Assembly (NCBI RefSeq): GCF_024586455.1
Contig: NC_065921.1
Coordinates: forward strand, 69,131,528-69,195,527
Direction: 5' to 3'
DNA from: Bactrocera neohumeralis
Lineage: Eukaryota; Arthropoda; Insecta; Diptera; Tephritidae
DNA: 64,000 bases
Each line of letters starts with the position of its first letter. Within the stretch, counting starts at the first letter, position 1. Below, piece after piece: positions 57,481-64,000 of this stretch. Both the position numbers and the translations under genes were made by a program. A model generated the notes under the pieces. The model was not told the origin of the DNA. It ran no database searches and was given only the letters and a program-made list of their open reading frames with translations.

Positions 57481-58869
57481 TATCGATATGATAAAGTTCT
57501 GTGCCTTCGAGTCTTTAATATTCAAGTCTACTCGAACAAGTTTGCTTTACTTGTCTTGCTTGCCGTCCACGTTTCATCCACAGTGCAAAATATTGCCACA
57601 AATCGCAAACGGAGGCTTCGCTAATTTGTATGTAGAAACGAATATATACTATACATATAAACATAAGTATACATATATATATCTGTTGTAAGGCCGCGAA
57701 TGTTTGTTATTCAATCGCGTAGGCGCTTAAAAGCGAATATCCGATAAATGACATAGAAACCAAACAAATTTGAAGTGGCGTGCCGCAGAATCAAGCCATA
57801 CAAAACAATAACATACATATATATTTATGTATATATGCAGACAGTCACTTAGCATAATGTCGCAAAGACAGGCAGTAGAATTGTCTAATAGGTCTGATAA
57901 TTGATGTATTTGACCCTGTGAGAAAAACAGCAGGTGCAAAACGCGCCGTCGATCAATGTGGAAGCCAAGAAAGTAATGATATTTTCTTTGCAATGGAAAA
58001 TGGAAAATGGAACAGGGTAAAGGAAATATGCTGAAGCACATACAAATATAGGGGAATTATACGCATATATATGTATGTACATATATTGACATAAAAGCTT
58101 ACGCCTTTACTAGCTTGGTAAGCAAAGCACAGTTCTTATCATGAATATCTCGCATGAATGTCGCGTGCAAAAGCTTTTGTTATCTGATTGTCTATGAAAT
58201 TAAACTTTTTTGTCTAAGGTGACACATTTCACACTCGAAAGAATTCACAAAAGTTCTTATTGTGTGCAGTTTGAGTTTTGTGGTATTTTAATTGTATGCA
58301 ATTGCTGCTGGATGGGCAGCAGTTTTGAGGGCTCAAATGCGACAAAACTTAGCAGTTTTTAGACGTTAGAATGACGAAATTCAAAAGTAATCTAAAAACT
58401 ATTTAGACTACTTTCTACTTTCAAAAGTATATTGACCATTGAGTGAGGCATAAAATCAAACGCTGTTTTCGCTCCTACGTATATGGGGACCAGTTATAAA
58501 GTCAACCGACGGTTGAAAAATATTTATATCATGTACATATATGGGAGCTAACGAAAGTATTAACAAGATTTTACCGTTTTTGGTACATATTATCAGGGAA
58601 AAGCTTTCTGCGAATTTTAATAGATTTACCTCTATTTTCGGTAAAAGGTCAGCCGTATGTACTTCGGTCTATATATTTGGTGAGTGGGTCCATGAAAAGT
58701 TATAGTCCCATTTCAGCGATTTTTGGGTCTAAAATGAAATCCTTTGAAGGTTCTATTCATGCAAATTTTTTTCTGATAACTACATCGATGTTTCATTTAT
58801 ATGTATAGTGTAACGCGAAAGAATCAGATGGAGTTAAAAAGTTAGCCATATGTGAAATAGGTGGGATTG
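57481..58869. other. No gene; possible decayed DINE-like interior
   Basis: TA-rich. 58480-58760 contains phrases (TATATGGGGACCAGTTATAA, GTCCATGAAAAGTTATAGTC) of the type found inside Helentron/DINE-like copies (compare CCTTGAAAAGTTATAGTCCG at 39538), but no termini. Confidence 0.35.
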
Positions 58870-59187
58870 CTTTCCAATCGACCTTCAAGGAATGGAAGGC
58901 TAAGGTTACCGTAGACTCAATGAATTTAGCAGCGAAAACGGTGAATGCACTGGACGTCCTAAAGAAGTGATTACTAACGAAAACATCAAAAACGTTCGCA
59001 AAATAATTTTGGATGATCATAAAGTCAAGTTGTTCGAGATAGCAGGCACTCTAAAGATATAAACTGAACATGTGTATCAAATCATTCATAAATATTTGGG
59101 TATGAGAAAGCTCTGTGCGAAGTTGATGCCGCGCGAACCGATTTTTAACCAAAAACAACGACGAGTTGATGATTCGGAGCAGTGTTT
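58870..59187 (+). pseudogene. Mariner-like N-terminal fragment, cut by a LINE
   Basis: The frame at 59072-59187 reads MYQIIHKYLGMRKLCAKLMP, then REPIFNQKQRRVDDSEQCLD, fitting the end of the second HTH and inter-domain region of a mariner transposase (pattern: L-n-MRKLCAKWVPRLLT-n-QKQxRVxxSEQCL; from memory). Upstream frames give GECTGRPKEV-type remnants (SGRP). It stops exactly where the LINE tail (TTCTTCTTCTTAATTGGCGT) begins at 59188. Confidence 0.65.
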
Positions 59188-60192
59188 GGATATCTTCTTC
59201 TTCTTAATTGGCGTAGACACCGCTTACGCGATTATAGCCGAGTTAACAACAGCGCGCCAGTCGTTTCTTCTTTTCGCTGCGTGGCGCCAATTGATATTCC
59301 AAGCGAAGCCAGGTCCTTCTCCACTTGGTCCTTCCAACGGAGTGGAGGTCTTCCTCTTCCTCTGCTTCCCCCGGCGGGTACTGCGTCGAATACTTTCAGA
59401 GCTGGAGTGTTTTCATACATCCGGACAACATGACCTAGCCAGCGTAGCCGCTGTCTTTTAATTCGCTGAACTATGTCAATGTCGTCATATATCTCGTACA
59501 GCTCATCGTTCCATCGGATGCGATATTCGCCGTGGCCAATGCGCAAAGGACCATAAATCTTTCGCAGAATTTTGCTCTCGAAAACTCGTAACGTCGACTC
59601 ATCGGTTACTGTCATCGCCCAAGCCTCTGCACTATATAGCAGGACGGGGATAATGAGTGACTAATAGAGTTTGGTCTTTGTTCGTCGAGAGAGGACTTTA
59701 CTTCTCAATTGCCTACTTAGTCCGAAGTAGCACCTGTTGGCAAGAGTTATCCTGCGTTGGATTTCCAGGGTGACATTATTAGTGGTGTTAATTCTGGTTC
59801 CTAAATAGACGAAATTATCTACAACTTCAAAGTTATGACTGTCAACAATGACGTGAGAGCCAAGTCGCGAGTGCGACGACTGTTTGTTTGATGACAGGAG
59901 ATATTTCGTTTGCCCTCGTTCACTACCAGACCCATTTTCTGTGCTTCCTTGTCCAGCCTAGAGAAAGCAGAACTAACGGCGCGGTTGTTGAGGCCGATGA
60001 TATCAATATCGTCGGCATACGCCAACAGCTGTACACTCTTATAGAAGATGGTACCTTCTCTGTTTAGTTCTGCAGCTCGAACTATTTTCTCCAGGAGCAG
60101 GTTGAAGAAGTCGCACGATAGGGAGTCGCCTTGTCTGAAACCTCGTTTGGTATCGAACGGCTCGGAGAGGTCCTTCCCGATTCTGCCGGAGC
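59188..60192 (-). pseudogene. GAA-tailed LINE, 5'-truncated, antisense
   Basis: Minus-strand relative of 36640-37807, starting with the 3' tail at 59188. The frame at 59232-59615 has LRKIYGPLRIGHGEYRIRW, then YDDIDIVQRIKRQRLRWLGH. The frame at 59819-60025 keeps the catalytic MAYADDIDIIGLNNRAVSSA. Frameshifts separate these and another lies near the 3' end (LGISIGATQRKEE). It runs into the N gap at 60193, so the 5' limit is unknown. It interrupts the mariner fragment at 58870-59187. Confidence 0.85.
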
Positions 60193-60292
60193 NNNNNNNN
60201 NNNNNNNNNNNNNNNNNNNNNNNNNNNNNNNNNNNNNNNNNNNNNNNNNNNNNNNNNNNNNNNNNNNNNNNNNNNNNNNNNNNNNNNNNNNN
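60193..60292. other. Assembly gap (100 N)
   Basis: 100 N placeholder. LINE sequence on the left and the first base of duplication copy B on the right. Confidence 0.95.
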
Positions 60293-60988
60293 TCAACGTT
60301 GCGTTCAAACCATTTGATGCTCTCAGCGAAACTGCTTACATATACCCGTTATTATTTTTGGACAAAATGCTAAGTTTGGTGCCTGATGGGCATTGAGAGA
60401 GAAAGTGGAAAATATTGTTATAAGGCAGGCCCATTCTTAGCGCATGCTCTCCAAAAGTCCAGTGCCGCATCTGTAAGTCTGTATATACGATTTATGTACC
60501 TATTTAGTAAGTGCCTGGTTTTACTCCTGTCTTATTTGGGTCATATCTTCTTTATTATCTTGCAGCCTGTTCTTGATTTGCAGCTATTCAGCGCGGCTCC
60601 TAACTTTGCCAACTTACCTGCCTTTTCATAGCAGCAAGTGTTCAAATTATAGACAAGTGGAGTACTCTATTTACAAAATTATTTGTTACTAAAAATAATC
60701 TGATGTTATAATCCTACCATATAATGTATATATGAATATTGAAAACTATGATCACCGTAGCATTCCACAATTTATTTCTTCACATAAAAGCAATAACTAT
60801 AAGTTACTGAAAATTAGCTTGCATTCGACAAGAATAACTAACGGTAGTTTAAAAATTGAAAACATACCACCCAGAGGCCGGTACACGCCCACAAAACCTC
60901 GAAGCATTATCACGAAGAATTGGCTAAATGACAAGTGTAAACAAGGAGAATGTATAGTGTTATAGGTATGAGTGTATATGTGTATATG

Positions 60989-61274
60989 TCACCTAAAATG
61001 GAAAATAACATAACATCAAAAAAATCGAAATTGAGTTTGTTATTGATTTCGATTCGCTAAATCATGTTACATATATGTAGCATATAATTTTCAGCTTCGC
61101 TGTCATTTATAACCAATAAATAATCAATAAATAACCAATATATAACCACTTTATAACTATTTTATAACTAAAACTAAAATTTTTTTTCAATATGAGTGGT
61201 TTCTATTATATCATTTTTACTATGCATGTAAACTTATGAAAAGTGATTTTACGTTGGTTTGCATTTTAGGTGGC
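60989..61274 (+). mobile_element. TATAACCA-core MITE, complete copy
   Basis: About 286 bp. The left terminus is TCACCTAAAATGGAAAATAA, then CATAACATCA. The right terminus complements to CCACCTAAAATGCAAACCAA, then CGTAAAATCA, so the ends are inverted repeats of about 30 bp. The core carries AACCAATAAATAATCAATAA, then ATAACCAATATATAACCACT. Flanks TATATG and ATATG hint at a target duplication, not proven. No coding capacity. Confidence 0.75.
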
Positions 61275-62499
61275 GATATGCAATGGCAGAATGTGCCTGT
61301 TTGTCGTTTGGCACTGAATTACAGCGGATATACGCATACATATTATTGTGTTATATTTTCACGAGCACACACGTGACGTTATGTGCGTGGGCGGGCAAAA
61401 AATAAATAAAAATCGATGGCTATGTAACATGTTGAGAAAAGTGGAAACACACTAAGATAAGAAAAAGCGAAGGTAGGAGCAATGAAAGCAGAAAATTAGC
61501 GAAATTTCACGACGTTGGAGGCGGTAACAAAAGGCGACAAACAACTGCGAAGAAGAGTAAATGTTGGCAAGAATTCTCGAGAAGCAAAGAAAATGTAAAA
61601 TGTGGCATAAAAACCCACGGCGACGACTTGTGCAGGCGACAAACAACCGCCGAAATGTGCGGGAGTTGACACCTAATGAATTTGAGTGCGCGCGTTGCAA
61701 CTTAGTAGAAAAACCACGCTTGCTGCAACGTAATAATGCCACGCGTTTTATGCGCTCTTTTCATGGAAGTAGAGTTTTTGCCATTTTTTTATGCGTAACA
61801 AAATCAAGTAGTTTGCCAAGTCCTGCGTGGTTTGAATGTGTGTGTGTTGCAATCAATTATTTTCACGCAGCGTGTGGAGGCGCGTTGCACGTACATACAT
61901 ACATACAGTGCCATGGTGCGACTCCAGGCTGCAAGCAAGGGCTATGCCATTATAAGCGACAGTATAAATTGAGAATATGTGAGGTATCTTATTAAGCCAG
62001 TGTCTTTTGCTAGAGACAACATCATCACAAGACTCTCTATAAATACATGGAAACATGTTCTCGAGTATACAGGAGTATTACCAAACCTTAGTATAATCGG
62101 TCTGTACCTTTTTTTTGAAGGGGTAGGAAATCTTTCCGCATCATCAGAGCTGTCATCACAACAACGGTATAGCAACTTCTGCGTCGTTTTCTGTCGCTTC
62201 GTTATATAGGCATGACGGCTCTTCGACTTTACCCATTCTATGAAGGTACTTTCTGGATATCAGCTGTATGGTGTAGGAAATTTGCGACTTGTGCATAAGT
62301 TGAAATTTTTAAAAGTCTGGCCGTTCATCTACCACAACTCTCATTCTCTCATCTTTGTTGCCATGCGAGTATCGTGTTTTTTTTTATTCGGTCAAAAGCG
62401 CTCTTGTTATTTTCATCTGCTTTCTTTAGCTACCACAGCTTTTTTCTTTCGTGCGCCAGAAGGTCAATGGGAGCATTACCACTTATAACTAAATTACAG
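61275..62499. other. No gene seen (duplicated intronic sequence)
   Basis: Counterpart of 53566-54879. Open frames differ between the copies by small indels. Confidence 0.5.
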
Positions 62500-63085
62500 C
62501 ACCTAACAGAGTTCGGTAAGCTGCTGCAACTCTGAGAGCTGTAATGTTCTTCACTCTGGACAATACCTTATGTCGGTTTTCCTTCTTTAGTATATCTGCC
62601 CATGTCTCTGCTCTGTATATTAAGACGCTGGTAGTTGTTGACAGTAAAAGCTTTTTCTTTTCGTTTGTGGGCCTTTCTATGTTGGTTGTCTGCTAAGATA
62701 AGAGGTGATTTTCGCTGCCTTTACTGTGATATGCTGGTTTTGTATCCAGAAAGTTAATTTGGGGTCCAGTCTTATGCCTAAGAAATTCACAGCTTTTTAT
62801 GGCCTTAGAATATCCTTGGTCGTTTGCATGCTTATTACGAGAGGAATGTGCTTGTTCATGACCAGTAGTAGCTCTGCTAGCGTCCGAATCATGACCTGTT
62901 TTAGCTTTCTTCTGGCGTCCTCTATGTCGGGGGGTGTGATTACTGGTGCTATGTCTTCCGCTTAGCCGATGAAATATGATTCGTCTGGCATTCCAAGTCT
63001 TAGTATGCCATCATAACTAATGTTCCACAGATAGCTGGTATCCTCTTGTAGCGTCGGACATCTCGTTGTTTCTTCCAAATTTTTG
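62500..63085 (-). pseudogene. R1-like LINE fragment in duplication copy B
   Basis: Antisense counterpart of 54880-55620. It keeps a segment lost in A (about 62770-62960; minus-strand reading passes IRTLAELLLVMNKHI with frameshifts) and the SYFIG.AEDIAPVI block, where R1 elements carry YADDIAAVI; the Asp-Asp box is altered. It has lost the HGFRPG part still present in A. Confidence 0.7.
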
Positions 63086-63924
63086 GAATAAAATTGAGCC
63101 CCTTCAACAAAAATGTCTTTCGCTTATTAATATAAATATCACTTTATTTATAAATAAGTACATATTTGTTATTTTTAAACAAATTTATTTATTTTTCTCC
63201 ATGGTATCAGCAATAAATAGGGAAATATAAAAGCATTGACACAGTGAGCTGCAACAATTAACACCATGCACTCGTCTCGCTAACTTTAGACACCTGGCCG
63301 AACGGTGCGCTCTCTCACAGCACCACCTGCTGTTCGCTCAACGACACAGTCGCCACAGGAGACCGTGAAAATTCAATTGTCTGTTTATTTACATGACGAC
63401 GTCGAGTTGTGGTGTTGATTTAGAACGCGTAACGCGCGCGCCGCTGACTTCGCCGAACATCGATGGGGTGGAAAGAGTGACGTGCGGCCGGTGAGCTTAC
63501 ATTGTGTAGCGTGTCACCTTTCATTCATAGTGTTGTTGTTGTTGTTGACCAGACCGCATTTAAACCAATTTATAATATTAGTTTATAACGCTGCTGATGG
63601 ATGTTCACACACTGGCATTCAAAAGAGCGAAAAAATAGCAAAAACCTGATGCCACATGCATGCAAATATTGCAGGTCTGAGAGTGTGTGGGTGTGTAAGT
63701 ATGCAAAGAGTGGGAATATGAGAGAGAGCAAGAGGTGGAAAATAAATGGTTGTCAGTTCTTTTGGGTTTCACTTTTGTGGTTTCAAACCGTCCAATAACC
63801 TTTGTTGCGTATATCACCGCAACAATGTTGCCTCAAAGCAACTGTTTTGGTTAACAAATTTAAAAAAAGATAGCCCTTGAAGTCAGTGATTACGAACTGA
63901 GCCATAAATAAAGAGAAACAAGAA
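63086..63924. other. No gene seen (duplicated intronic sequence)
   Basis: End of copy B, with a (GTT)n run at about 63531-63546. Confidence 0.5.
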
Positions 63925-64000
63925 AAAACGTTAACTTCGGCTGCATCGAAGCTAATAAGCCCTTCACAAGTGCATTTCTTTTAGTAACTATGTGGTCAGT
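63925..64000 (+). mobile_element. DINE-like element, second family, head (runs off the window)
   Basis: ACGTTAACTTCGGCTGCATC, then GAAGCTAATAAGCCCTTCAC, then AAGTGCATTTCTTTTAGTAA closely matches 46345-46410. It starts at the right breakpoint of duplication copy B. Confidence 0.75.

Larger units (their letters stand above)
60293..63925 (+). repeat. Segmental duplication, right copy (B)
   Basis: Direct partner of 52230-56645. It lacks the A-only block (junction ATGACAAGTGTAAACAAGGA at 60928-60947, versus ...ACAAG[block]ACAAGG in A). It keeps a complete MITE and a longer R1-like LINE piece. The right end breaks near AACAAG, before a DINE-like head. Confidence 0.85.
49627..64000 (+). other. Intron 1 of the Pkc53E-like gene (incomplete)
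   Basis: Opens GTGAGT at 49627. No acceptor joining the C1A frame (next residues expected to begin with Gly) was found before the window end, so the intron is at least 14.4 kb. It contains transposon remains and a segmental duplication. Any gene inside it would be nested. Confidence 0.65.

Noticed and set aside
60039..60317. Open frames across the second N gap
   Set aside because: Artefact of translating N, with LINE RT on one side and unrelated sequence on the other.
61561..61995. 144-codon open frame in duplication copy B
   Set aside because: The matching sequence of copy A is frameshifted and stop-interrupted in the same frame, so there is no sign of conserved coding.
63531..63546. (GTT)n runs near 56249 and 63531 as a LINE CAA tail
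   Set aside because: No adjoining LINE coding sequence; they are corresponding simple repeats of the two duplication copies.
1..64000. CRISPR arrays, operons, bacterial promoters, tRNA or rRNA genes
   Set aside because: The sequence is eukaryotic, no array with regular spacers was seen, and no cloverleaf or rRNA signature was noticed by eye. A tRNA covariance scan was not possible here.

Overview
The window looks like AT-rich euchromatin of a higher fly, most likely a tephritid fruit fly. The species assignment is inference. It rests on one protein-coding exon that closely resembles the start of Drosophila Pkc53E (conventional protein kinase C), and on the repeat content: degenerate mariners, non-LTR retrotransposons with GAA or CAA tails, and Helentron/DINE-like elements carrying GGAC/AGAC (GTCY) microsatellites. 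No bacterial, viral, tRNA or rRNA gene was recognised. No long open reading frame other than transposon remains was seen.

Layout. Positions 1-42500 hold no recognisable host exon and are littered with broken transposons: LINE 3' ends, a piggyBac fragment, at least five mariner-type pieces, a jockey and an R1-like LINE fragment, and five copies of one Helentron-like family (5926, 29480, 34345, 39316 and, inverted, 40896). At 14212/14213 there is a near-perfect recursive (ratchet) splice site. This suggests that at least part of this repeat-rich stretch lies in a very long plus-strand intron.

Positions 42500-49626 are the 5' end of the Pkc53E-like gene. There is a GC-richer promoter-like stretch with GAGA-type sites, a probable noncoding exon ending at a GTGAGT donor (43707/43708), an intron full of repeats, an acceptor at 48171, a long AT-rich leader with short upstream ORFs, and the first coding exon (49433-49626). 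That exon encodes the pseudosubstrate and the start of the C1A zinc finger, then splices out in the middle of a Trp codon.

From 49627 to the end is intron 1 of that gene (at least 14.4 kb). Its main feature is a direct duplication of about 4 kb (52230-56645 and 60293-63925), roughly nine bases in ten identical by eye. The copies differ by indels, and between them lie mariner and LINE insertions and an assembly gap. A short coding-looking ORF with a downstream AATAAA (52944-53177) is present only in the left copy.

There are two 100-N gaps (38095-38194 and 60193-60292), both adjoining copies of the same LINE family, so local structure there is uncertain. No clearly new multi-gene system is visible. 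The most interesting items are the recursive splice site, the segmental duplication with its copy-specific ORF, a candidate MITE family with a TATAACCA-rich core, nested inverted repeats beside the kinase promoter, and a long-armed foldback.
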